Origin: Streptomyces sp. RPA4-2
GTDB taxonomy: Bacteria; Actinomycetota; Actinomycetes; Streptomycetales; Streptomycetaceae
DNA: 64,000 bases
Reading direction: 5' to 3'
Assembly: GCF_012273515.2 (NCBI RefSeq)
Contig: NZ_CP050975.2
Span: forward strand, 6,944,001-7,008,000
Shown here: positions 37,727 to 45,572 of the stretch, piece by piece
How positions within the stretch are numbered: the first letter of the stretch is position 1
How the letters are laid out: the number at the start of each line of letters is the position of its first letter
Made by a program: the position numbers and the translations under genes
The notes under the pieces: generated by a model
Databases searched by the model: none
The model's input: the letters and a program-made list of their open reading frames with translations, nothing else
Told to the model about the DNA's origin: nothing

Positions 37727-40108
37727 ATGGGAACCACCGGCACACCCACCAAGATCACCCAGGGCACCGAGTCCAGGGGCGGCATCGGAGAGTCCACGCT
37801 CCGCCCGGACGGCACCCTCAAGGTGACCGGCGAGTTCGCGTACTCGTCCGACATGTGGCACGAGGACATGCTCTGGGGCCAGATCCTGCGCTCCACCGTC
37901 GCCCACGCCGAGATCGTGTCCATCGACACCGCCGAGGCCCTCGCACAGCCCGGCGTCTACGCGGTCCTGACCTACGACGACCTGCCCACCGCGGTGAAGA
38001 CCTACGGCCTGGAGATCCAGGACACCCCGGTCCTCGCGCACGGCAAGGTCCGCCACCACGGCGAGCCCGTCGCGATCGTCGCCGCCGACCACCCGGAGAC
38101 CGCGCGCCGCGCCGCGGCCAAGATCAGGGTGGAGTACCGGGAGCTGCCGGTCATCACGGACGAGGCGTCCGCGACCGCGCCCGACGCGATCCTCGTCCAC
38201 GAGGGCCGCGACGACCACCACATCGGCCACGTCCCCCACCCGAACATCGTGCACCGCCAGCCGATCGTCCGCGGCAACGTCGAAGAGGCCGCGAAGAAGG
38301 CCGACTTCGTCGTCAAGGGCGAATACACCTTCGGCATGCAGGACCAGGCCTTCCTCGGCCCCGAGTCCGGTCTCGCCGTGCCCTGCGAGGACGGTGGCGT
38401 CGAGCTGTACATCGCCACCCAGTGGCTGCACTCGGACCTCAAGCAGATCGCCCCCGTCCTCGGCCTGCCCGAGGACAAGGTCCGGATGACGCTCTCCGGC
38501 GTCGGCGGCGCCTTCGGCGGCCGCGAGGACCTGTCGATGCAGATCCACGCCTGCCTGCTGGCGCTGCGCACCGGCAAGCCCGTCAAGATCGTCTACAACC
38601 GCTTCGAGTCCTTCTTCGGACACGTCCACCGCCACCCCGCGAAGCTGTACTACGAGCACGGGGCGACCAAGGACGGCAAGCTCACCCACATGAAGGCCCG
38701 TATCGTGCTGGACGGCGGCGCCTACGCGTCCGCCTCCCCGGCGGTCGTCGGCAACGCCTCCTCACTGAGCGTCGGCCCGTACGTCGTCGAGGACGTCGAC
38801 ATCGAGGCCATCGCGCTCTACACCAACAACCCGCCCTGCGGGGCGATGCGCGGCTTCGGCGCGGTCCAGGCGTGCTTCGCGTACGAGGCCCAGATGGACA
38901 GGCTCGCGGACGCCGTCGGTATGGACCGGGTTGCCTTCCGGCAGCTCAACGCGATGGAGCAGGGCACCCTGCTGCCGACCGGACAGCCCGTCGACTCGCC
39001 GGCCCCGGTCGCCGAACTGCTGCGCCGCGTCAAGGCGATGCCGCTGCCGCCGGAGCGCCAGTGGGAGAGCTCCGAGGGGGCCGACGTACGGCAGCTGCCG
39101 GGCGGCCTGTCCAACACCACGCACGGCGAGGGCGTCGTGCGCGGTGTCGGCTACGCCGTCGGCATCAAGAACGTCGGCTTCTCCGAGGGCTTCGACGACT
39201 ACTCGACCGCCAGGGTCCGCATGGAGGTGGTGGGCGGCGAGCCGGTCGCGACCGTGCACACCGCGATGGCGGAGGTCGGCCAGGGCGGCGTCACCGTGCA
39301 CGCGCAGATCGCCCGCACCGAGCTCGGCGTCGCGCAGGTGACCATCCACCCCGCCGACACCCAGGTGGGCAGCGCCGGTTCGACGTCCGCGTCGCGTCAG
39401 ACGTACGTCACCGGCGGCGCCGTCAGGAACTCCTGCGAGCTGGTGCGCGAGAAGGTCCTGGAGAGGGGCCGCCGCAAGTTCGGCACGTACCACCCCGCGT
39501 GGGCGACGGCGGAACTGCTGCTGGAGGGCGGCAAGGTCGTCACCGACGCGGGCGAGGTGCTCGCCGATCTGGCGGACGTGCTGGAGGACGAGGCCGTCGA
39601 GGTCGAGGCCGAGTGGCGGCACCGTCCTACGGAACCCTTCGACCTGCGCACCGGGCAGGGCTTCGGCCACGTCCAGTACTCGTTCGCCGCGCACCGCGCC
39701 GTCGTCGAGGTCGACACCGAACTCGGCCTGGTCAAGGTCATCGAACTGGCCTGCGCCCAGGACGTCGGCAAGGCGCTCAACCCGCTGTCGGTGGTCGGCC
39801 AGATCCAGGGCGGCACCACCCAGGGCCTCGGCATCGCGGTGATGGAGGAGATCATCGTCGACCCCGTCACCGCGAAGGTGCGCAACCCCTCCTTCACGGA
39901 CTACCTGATCCCCACGATCCTCGACACGCCGACCATCCCGGTCGACGTGCTCGAACTCGCCGACGACCACGCCCCGTACGGGCTCCGTGGCATCGGCGAG
40001 GCCCCCACCCTGTCGTCGACCCCGGCCGTCCTCGCGGCGATCCGGAACGCGACGGGGCTGGAGCTCAACCGGACGCCGGTACGGCCCGAGCACCTCACCG
40101 GCAAGTAA
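37727..40108 (+). CDS. xanthine dehydrogenase molybdopterin-binding subunit
   Basis: A 793-residue catalytic subunit binding Mo-molybdopterin. The aldehyde-oxidase a/b hammerhead domain covers residues about 20-140 (KVTGEFAYSSDM, HHGEPVAIVAA). The Mo-binding domains follow, with GVGGAFGGRED near 258 (Gln/Gly loop), PPCGAMRGFGAVQ near 365 and GQGFGHVQYSF near 645. The active-site glutamate lies in GLRGIGEAPTLSSTP near 758. RBS and start are tightly packed after the 2Fe-2S stop. The XdhC maturation gene is encoded downstream, as expected for sulfuration of this cofactor. Confidence 0.93.
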   Translation: MGTTGTPTKITQGTESRGGIGESTLRPDGTLKVTGEFAYSSDMWHEDMLWGQILRSTVAHAEIVSIDTAEALAQPGVYAVLTYDDLPTAVKTYGLEIQDTPVLAHGKVRHHGEPVAIVAADHPETARRAAAKIRVEYRELPVITDEASATAPDAILVHEGRDDHHIGHVPHPNIVHRQPIVRGNVEEAAKKADFVVKGEYTFGMQDQAFLGPESGLAVPCEDGGVELYIATQWLHSDLKQIAPVLGLPEDKVRMTLSGVGGAFGGREDLSMQIHACLLALRTGKPVKIVYNRFESFFGHVHRHPAKLYYEHGATKDGKLTHMKARIVLDGGAYASASPAVVGNASSLSVGPYVVEDVDIEAIALYTNNPPCGAMRGFGAVQACFAYEAQMDRLADAVGMDRVAFRQLNAMEQGTLLPTGQPVDSPAPVAELLRRVKAMPLPPERQWESSEGADVRQLPGGLSNTTHGEGVVRGVGYAVGIKNVGFSEGFDDYSTARVRMEVVGGEPVATVHTAMAEVGQGGVTVHAQIARTELGVAQVTIHPADTQVGSAGSTSASRQTYVTGGAVRNSCELVREKVLERGRRKFGTYHPAWATAELLLEGGKVVTDAGEVLADLADVLEDEAVEVEAEWRHRPTEPFDLRTGQGFGHVQYSFAAHRAVVEVDTELGLVKVIELACAQDVGKALNPLSVVGQIQGGTTQGLGIAVMEEIIVDPVTAKVRNPSFTDYLIPTILDTPTIPVDVLELADDHAPYGLRGIGEAPTLSSTPAVLAAIRNATGLELNRTPVRPEHLTGK

Positions 40109-40121
40109 CCCCCGAGGGCCG

Positions 40122-40144
40122 GGCGGGACTTGTTCCCTCCCGCC
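40122..40144 (+). terminator. weak hairpin after the xdh structural genes
   Basis: GGCGGGA (40122-40128) pairs with TCCCGCC (40138-40144) around a 9-base loop, 13 bases after the stop. It may attenuate rather than stop transcription, because the functionally linked permease gene follows. Confidence 0.45.
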
Positions 40145-40275
40145 ATCCCTCCGTTCGTCTCGGGCCGTCCCCCGGGTCGTGCACCTTCCCAAATCCCGCA
40201 GCCGCAACGGCGGTTGACCTCAGTCGCCACCGGCGGCTGATGCGGGTGCCCCTGTGAACCTTGGGAGTTGGCACC

Positions 40276-41733
40276 ATGACCCACCAGTCAGTGGAGCCCA
40301 GGACCGTCACCGACGACGCGGGTGCGGGTACCCGCGTCCCGGCCGGACGGTCCTGGCTCGACCGTTACTTCCACATCACCCTGCGGGGATCGACCGTCGC
40401 GCGCGAGGTGCGCGGCGGGGTCACCACCTTCATGGCGATGGCGTACATCCTCCTCCTCAACCCCCTGATCCTGTCCGGCAAGGACGCGGCCGGGAACACG
40501 CTCGGCCAGCAGGCGCTGATCACCGCGACCGCGTTCGCCGCGGCCTTCAGCACGCTCCTGATGGGCTTCGTCGGCAAGGTGCCGCTCGCCCTCGCGGCCG
40601 GACTCTCCGTCTCCGGAGTGCTCTCCTCCCAGGTCGCCCCGCAGATGACCTGGCCGCAGGCCATGGGCATGTGCGTGATGTACGGCGTGGTCATCATGCT
40701 GCTCGTCGTCACCGGCCTGCGTGAGATGATCATGAACGCGATACCGCTGGCGCTGAAGCACGCCATCACCATGGGCATCGGCCTGTTCGTCGCGCTGATC
40801 GGCTTCTACAAGGCCGGCTTCGTGCACCAGGGCAAGGCCACCCCCGTCACCCTCGGGGCGACCGGTGAACTCGCCGGCTGGCCGGTGCTGCTCTTCGCGG
40901 TGACCCTGCTCGCCATCTTCATGCTCCAGGCGCGCGGCGTCCCCGGCGCGATCCTGATCGGCATCGTCGGCGGCACCGTGCTGGCCGTGGTCCTCAACAC
41001 CCTCGGCGTCATCGCTCCCGGGCAGTGGGCGAGCGGCGCCCCCGAACTGCACGGCAGCGCCGTCTCAATGCCGGACTTCTCGCTCTTCGGCGAGGTCGAG
41101 TTCGGCGGCTGGGGCGACGTGGGCGCGATGACGGTCGGCATGATCGTCTTCACCCTCGTCCTCGCCGGGTTCTTCGACGCGATGGCCACCATCATCGGCG
41201 TCGGCACGGAGGCCGGACTGGCCGACGCGCAGGGCCGGATGCCGGGCCTGTCCAAGGCGCTGTTCATCGACGGCGCGGGCGGAGCGGTCGGCGGGGTCGC
41301 CGGCGCCTCCGGCCAGACGGTGTTCGTCGAGTCCGCGACGGGGGTCGGCGAGGGTGCCCGCACCGGCCTCTCCTCCGTCGTCACCGGCCTGTTCTTCGCC
41401 GCCTGCCTCTTCTTCACCCCGCTGACGGCGATCGTCCCCGGCGAGGTCGCGGCGGCGGCCCTGGTCGTCATCGGCGCCATGATGATGATGAACGCCCGGC
41501 ACGTCGACTGGGCCGACCGTGCCACGGCGATCCCGGTCTTCCTCACCGTCGTGATCATGCCGTTCACCTACTCCATCACCGCGGGCGTCGCGGCCGGAGT
41601 CCTCTCGTACGTCGCCATCAAGGTCGCCCAGGGCAAGGTCCGGGAGATCGGGGCGTTCATGTGGGGCCTGACGGTGATCTTCCTCGTCTTCTACGCCCTC
41701 CACCCCATCGAGAGCTGGATGGGCGTCCACTAG
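40276..41733 (+). CDS. NCS2 family purine permease
   Basis: A 485-residue integral membrane proton symporter for hypoxanthine, guanine, adenine or xanthine (AzgA/PbuG branch). About 12 hydrophobic helices are visible. Signature stretches are GVTTFMAMAYILLLNPLIL near residue 55, the TM3 segment VPLALAAGLSVSGVL, TMGIGLFVALIGFYKAG near 170, and the TM10 region GASGQTVFVESATGVGEGARTG near 355. The ATG at 40276 is preferred over TTG 40261. Position between xdh and xdhC supports import of purines for catabolism. Confidence 0.92.
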   Translation: MTHQSVEPRTVTDDAGAGTRVPAGRSWLDRYFHITLRGSTVAREVRGGVTTFMAMAYILLLNPLILSGKDAAGNTLGQQALITATAFAAAFSTLLMGFVGKVPLALAAGLSVSGVLSSQVAPQMTWPQAMGMCVMYGVVIMLLVVTGLREMIMNAIPLALKHAITMGIGLFVALIGFYKAGFVHQGKATPVTLGATGELAGWPVLLFAVTLLAIFMLQARGVPGAILIGIVGGTVLAVVLNTLGVIAPGQWASGAPELHGSAVSMPDFSLFGEVEFGGWGDVGAMTVGMIVFTLVLAGFFDAMATIIGVGTEAGLADAQGRMPGLSKALFIDGAGGAVGGVAGASGQTVFVESATGVGEGARTGLSSVVTGLFFAACLFFTPLTAIVPGEVAAAALVVIGAMMMMNARHVDWADRATAIPVFLTVVIMPFTYSITAGVAAGVLSYVAIKVAQGKVREIGAFMWGLTVIFLVFYALHPIESWMGVH

Positions 41734-41816
41734 GCGTCCACCAGGCGCCCGCCGCCCGCCCGCCGCCCGCCCGCCGTGAGGCCCTCCCCGCAACCGCTGC
41801 CGAAGGAGACCGAGAC

Positions 41817-42968
41817 ATGCTGGACATCGCCGAGGAGCTGTACCGGTGGGCCGGGCAGGGACGCGACTTCGCCGTCGCCACCGTGGTGGCCGTCGGCGGC
41901 AGCGCACCCCGTCAGCCCGGCGCGGCGCTCGCCGTCGACACCGACGGCACGGCGATCGGCTCGGTGTCCGGCGGCTGTGTGGAGGGCGCGGTCTACGAAC
42001 TGTGCCGGCAGGCGCTCGAGGACGGGGAGAGCGTCCTGGAGCGCTTCGGCTACAGCGACGAGGACGCCTTCGCCGTCGGTCTGACGTGCGGCGGCGTGAT
42101 CGACATCCTCGTCACCCCGGTACGGGCGGGCGGCCGGGCCCGGGAGGTGGTGGCAGCCGCCCTGGACGCCGCCGTGAAGGGAGAAGCCGCGGCCCTCGCG
42201 CGCATCGTCAGCGGTCCCGCGGAACTGGTGGGGCGCGCGCTGCTCGTCCGCCCCGACGGCTCGTACGAGGGCGGTCTCGGCGCCCACCCGGAACTCGACC
42301 GGACCGTGGTCGGCGAGGCGGGGGCCTTCCTGGACGCGGGCCGCACCGGGACCCTGGAGATCGGTGAGCAGGGCTCTCGTTGCGGAGCACCGCTCACGGT
42401 TCTGGTGGAGTCCTCGGTACCACCGCCCCGCATGATCGTCTTCGGCGCGATCGACTTCGCGTCGGCACTGGTCCGCATCGGCAAGTTCCTCGGCTACCAC
42501 GTGACGGTCTGCGACGCCCGCCCGGTCTTCGCGACCGCCGGCCGCTTCCCCGACGCCGACGAGATCGTCGTGGAATGGCCGCACCGCTACCTGGAGCGCG
42601 CCCAGGTCGACGCGCGGACCGTCCTGTGCGTCCTCACCCACGACGCCAAGTTCGACGTACCCCTGCTCCGGCTCGCGCTGCGCCTGCCGGTCGCGTACGT
42701 CGGCGCGATGGGGTCCCGGCGGACGCATCTGGACCGCAACCAGCGGCTGCGCGAGGTCGGCGTCACGGAGCTGGAGCTCGCCCGCCTCCGGTCTCCCATC
42801 GGCCTCGACCTGGGCGCCCGCACCCCCGAGGAGACGGCCCTGTCCATCGCCTCGGAGATCGTGGCCGGCCGGCGCGGCGGCAGCGGTGTCTCCCTCACCG
42901 GGGCGCACACGCCGATCCACCACGACGCGACGCCCGTTCCGGGCCGCCGGATCGGGTCGGTCGCCTGA
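41817..42968 (+). CDS. xdhC: XdhC/CoxI family molybdenum-cofactor maturation protein
   Basis: A 383-residue chaperone that binds and sulfurates Moco before insertion into xanthine dehydrogenase. The N-terminal XdhC/CoxI domain has FAVATVVAVGGSAPRQPGA and GSVSGGCVEGAVYE. The C-terminal Rossmann XdhC_C domain has ARTVLCVLTHDAKFDVP, VAYVGAMGSRRTH and IGLDLGARTPEETALSIASE. The Rossmann entry loop reads MIVFGAIDFASAL, a mild variant of GAGxxA. GAAGGAGA is 7 bases before the ATG. It completes the purine module; short CCCGCC repeats lie in the gap before it (41745-41776). Confidence 0.92.
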   Translation: MLDIAEELYRWAGQGRDFAVATVVAVGGSAPRQPGAALAVDTDGTAIGSVSGGCVEGAVYELCRQALEDGESVLERFGYSDEDAFAVGLTCGGVIDILVTPVRAGGRAREVVAAALDAAVKGEAAALARIVSGPAELVGRALLVRPDGSYEGGLGAHPELDRTVVGEAGAFLDAGRTGTLEIGEQGSRCGAPLTVLVESSVPPPRMIVFGAIDFASALVRIGKFLGYHVTVCDARPVFATAGRFPDADEIVVEWPHRYLERAQVDARTVLCVLTHDAKFDVPLLRLALRLPVAYVGAMGSRRTHLDRNQRLREVGVTELELARLRSPIGLDLGARTPEETALSIASEIVAGRRGGSGVSLTGAHTPIHHDATPVPGRRIGSVA

Positions 42969-43034
42969 CCGGGCCGGTGACGCGGGCGGTCCCGGCGACG
43001 GCGGCCACGGAGAGGGCGGTCACGGAGGCGGCGG

Positions 43035-43508
43035 TCACGGCGACGCCGGCCCCGGGGGCCGCCGCGGGACGGGCTCGCGCAACAGCCCGTCCACCGCCCG
43101 CCCGAACATCCACCGGCCCGCCCATGCCAGCGGCCGGTCGCAGATCCCGGGCAGCCCTCGCACCCGCAGATCCTCCCGCCACAGCACCCGCGAGCCCCCG
43201 TCCGCCGCCGGACGCACCTCGATCTCGGCCCAGCCCGTGACGAACGTGCCGTGCTTGACCAGCCGGCACCGGCCCACGTCCTCTTCCCGGGGCGGCTGCC
43301 ACGTCACGACCTCCATCGGGTCGTCGAACGCCACCGGCCACACCCCCGACCGGGCGACGAACACCGTGCCCTCGCGCGTCGGCGGCGGGGTGACCACGGT
43401 GACCCGGGTCATCGGCACGACGTCCGCGTGCCGGGGCCACTCGGTGAGGCGCCGCCAGGTCTCGGCGGGCGGAGTCGGGGACACGCGTTCCAGCAGGAAG
43501 AGGACCAC
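43035..43508 (-). CDS. SRPBCC family (START-like) protein
   Basis: A 157-residue helix-grip ligand-binding domain: VVLFLLERVSPTPPAETWRR, then WPRHADVVPMTRVTVV, PMEVVTWQPPR and SRVLWREDLRVRGLPG match actinobacterial polyketide cyclase/dehydrase-like SRPBCC proteins of unknown ligand. The domain starts at the GTG complementary to 43506-43508, which has no Shine-Dalgarno but has TACGAT 6 bases upstream, the spacing of a leaderless promoter. A GTG at 43568 would add 20 residues of less conserved sequence. It is divergent from the DUF2278 gene and convergent with xdhC. Confidence 0.8.
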   Translation of the reverse strand: MVLFLLERVSPTPPAETWRRLTEWPRHADVVPMTRVTVVTPPPTREGTVFVARSGVWPVAFDDPMEVVTWQPPREEDVGRCRLVKHGTFVTGWAEIEVRPAADGGSRVLWREDLRVRGLPGICDRPLAWAGRWMFGRAVDGLLREPVPRRPPGPASP

Positions 43509-43633
43509 GGGGCGATCGTAGGCGGCCGAACGCCGGACGAATTCTCGCGCAGCCGGACGAAAGGGCACGCCACGGTCCTACCATTCCCCCATAGCACGGC
43601 CAACCGCACCGCCTGCAGGGGGAGTTGACCGAC

Positions 43634-44641
43634 ATGCCACTGAAGGCCTACGGCGTACTGATCACCCGGGCGGTCGACGTCCGGCGTGAGGGCTCCACCG
43701 ACACCCCGCACTACCAGATCCACCTGACGGACGATCAGGGGACGCACTACCGGGCAGCGGTCAACGTACGGTCCCAGGAGGAGCCCTCCGAGCTGCTCTA
43801 CCTGGTCGCCGACGACCTCCAGCACCCCCTCACGGCACACCTGGAGGGCCTGGCGTCCGGCTGGAACACACTGCCGCCGGGGCCGGGCGGCCCGAACCTG
43901 GACTTCGTGCGCGGCAACCTCTTCGACCCGGCGGCGATGCGTTCGCTGCCCCCGGACGCGCAGGGCCCCGACAACGACCTGGCCGATCTGCTCGACCACT
44001 ACGTCCAGCGCGCGGTGGCCGATCCGGCCGCCCGGACGTACGTGTTCGGCGAGCGCTTCGGGCCCGAGCCCGCCGTCCGCGACAAGGTCTTCGGCTTCCT
44101 GCCCGGGAACGGCGTCCACGACATCCATATGAACCAGGGCAACAGCGGGCGCTTCCAGGGCGACGACGGTGTCTGGCAGGACGGTGGCCTGCTCCTCCAC
44201 TTCCCGGCACGGTCCCGGTGGGTCGGCATCTTCCTCGCCTTCCAGAGCCAGGCCTGGCACACCGACGACATCACCGGGCACACCCTCCCCGTGGACGGCT
44301 CCCGCCCCGATCCGGACGGCCGGCCGGCGCGCATCCTGGCGGCCCTGGTCAACCCGCGGGGCCCGGCCCCCGAGTCCGAGACCGTCACGCTCCTCAACGC
44401 CTCGGCCGATCCGCTGGACCTCACCGGCTGGCGCCTCGCCGACCGGCTCGACCACGGCTGCGCGGTGCCACCCGGCTCGCTCGCCCCCGGCGCGTGTCTG
44501 GTGGTCCCGCTCACGGACGGCGTCCAGCTGGGCAACCAGGGCGGCCGGATCACCCTGCTCGACGCGCAGGGCCTCAAGGTCCACGGTGTCTCGTACACGG
44601 CCCAGCAGGCCGGGCGCGAGGGATGGACCGTCGTCTTCTGA
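43634..44641 (+). CDS. DUF2278 protein with C-terminal lamin-tail domain
   Basis: A 335-residue two-domain protein. The N-terminal DUF2278 domain covers residues about 1-215 (MPLKAYGVLITRAVDVRREG, YQIHLTDDQGTHYRAAVNV, NGVHDIHMNQGNSGRF and a His-containing end). A lamin-tail (LTD) domain of about 100 residues follows (VTLLNASADPLDLTGWRLAD, GNQGGRITLLDAQGLKVHGV). The LTD is an Ig-fold module often found on secreted nucleases or surface proteins, yet no signal peptide is present. GGGGGAG lies 9 bases before the ATG at 43634. The function is unknown; a phosphodiesterase role is sometimes suggested for the neighbouring fold. Confidence 0.83.
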   Translation: MPLKAYGVLITRAVDVRREGSTDTPHYQIHLTDDQGTHYRAAVNVRSQEEPSELLYLVADDLQHPLTAHLEGLASGWNTLPPGPGGPNLDFVRGNLFDPAAMRSLPPDAQGPDNDLADLLDHYVQRAVADPAARTYVFGERFGPEPAVRDKVFGFLPGNGVHDIHMNQGNSGRFQGDDGVWQDGGLLLHFPARSRWVGIFLAFQSQAWHTDDITGHTLPVDGSRPDPDGRPARILAALVNPRGPAPESETVTLLNASADPLDLTGWRLADRLDHGCAVPPGSLAPGACLVVPLTDGVQLGNQGGRITLLDAQGLKVHGVSYTAQQAGREGWTVVF

Positions 44642-44649
44642 CCGCCGCT

Positions 44650-44684
44650 CCGGTTCCCGTCCCGTTCGGTACGGGCCGAACCGG
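44650..44684. terminator. bidirectional hairpin between convergent genes
   Basis: CCGGTTC (44650-44656) pairs with GAACCGG (44678-44684), and inner CCGT with ACGG, between the stops of the DUF2278 gene and the deacetylase gene. Confidence 0.6.
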
Positions 44685-44691
44685 GATTGCG

Positions 44692-45486
44692 TCAGGGCCG
44701 GTAGACCGTGCCGGGCTTCGGCTTCCCGGGCGCCAGCAGCTGGGGCACGGTCACGAACACGTACCCCCGCTCCTTGAGCGCGTCGATGATCCCGGGCACC
44801 GCGGGCACGGTGCCCGGGTAGAGGTCGTGCAGCAGGATGATCCCGTCCCGGCTCGACTGCTTCAGGACGCGCTCCTGTATGACCTTGGGGTCGTACGTCT
44901 TGTAGTCCTTGGCGGTCACGCTCCACAGCACCTCGGAGAGGCCCATCTCCCGGCAGATCTTCTGCACGGTGTCGTCGGTCCGCCCCTGCGGCGGCCGCAT
45001 GAGCGTGGGCCGGCGCCCGGTGAGCTTCTCTATCGCGTCGTTCGGCCGTTCCAGCTCCGCGCGTATCTCGTCGGGCTCGATCCGGGTCAGGATCTTGTGG
45101 TCCCAGGTGTGGCTGGCGACCTCGTGCCCCTCGGCCGCCATCCGCCGGACCAGCTCCGGATACTTCTCGATGTGCCGCTTTCCGAGGAGGAAGAAGGTGG
45201 CCGGGACCTTCTTCTCCTTGAGGATGTCCAGCAGCTTGGCCGAGTGCTCGCTCGGCCCGGCGTCGAAGGTCAGCGCGATGCACTTGGCCTCGCGGCAGTC
45301 CACGGTCCCGAACCGTCCGGCCGCCTTGCCGTCGGACACGGTCTGCGCGCGGGCGGCCGCCGGGGCCGTGGTGTGGACGGTGGTGCACCCCGCCAGCGGC
45401 AGGGCGAGTGCGGCGGCTGTCACAAAGGCGGCCGCCGAACGGAACCCGGGGCGCGATCTCTTCGTCTTCCTGGTCAGAAAAGGCAT
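44692..45486 (-). CDS. polysaccharide deacetylase family lipoprotein
   Basis: A 264-residue NodB-fold protein anchored by a lipobox (signal helix FVTAAALALPLAGC, lipidated Cys34). It should act on N-acetylated cell-wall or chitin-like glycans outside the membrane. The motifs are MT1 ALTFDAGPSEHS (the family's TFDDGP reads TFDAGP), MT2 SHTWDH, MT3 RPPQGRTDD (Gln for the common Tyr) and the C-terminal LLHD. A subgroup of Streptomyces proteins shares the FDAGP variant, in which the second, metal-binding aspartate is lost. Activity is therefore uncertain. CTATATAG just upstream gives a -10-like element near the start. Confidence 0.88.
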   Translation of the reverse strand: MPFLTRKTKRSRPGFRSAAAFVTAAALALPLAGCTTVHTTAPAAARAQTVSDGKAAGRFGTVDCREAKCIALTFDAGPSEHSAKLLDILKEKKVPATFFLLGKRHIEKYPELVRRMAAEGHEVASHTWDHKILTRIEPDEIRAELERPNDAIEKLTGRRPTLMRPPQGRTDDTVQKICREMGLSEVLWSVTAKDYKTYDPKVIQERVLKQSSRDGIILLHDLYPGTVPAVPGIIDALKERGYVFVTVPQLLAPGKPKPGTVYRP

Positions 45487-45502
45487 GCCGCGACTATATA
45501 GA

Positions 45503-45531
45503 GGGTGTATACACCCCGTTTATAGCGGGGT
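45503..45531. promoter_or_regulatory. perfect 14-bp palindrome overlapping a hairpin at the deacetylase promoter
   Basis: GGGTGTATACACCC (45503-45516) is a perfect dyad, 7 bases from the CTATATAG -10-like box (45494-45501). It overlaps a second dyad, ACCCCG (45513-45518) with CGGGGT (45526-45531). The first looks like a repressor operator, and the second may end the ABC-transporter transcript. Confidence 0.6.
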
Positions 45532-45572
45532 GGGTGTACTCGTCGCGGGGCGCTCGCCGCCGATGTGCCGGC

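Noticed and set aside
41735..41776. CCCGCC-rich tract between permease and xdhC as a functional repeat
   Set aside because: It is short and imperfect, typical of GC-rich gaps, and forms no dyad.
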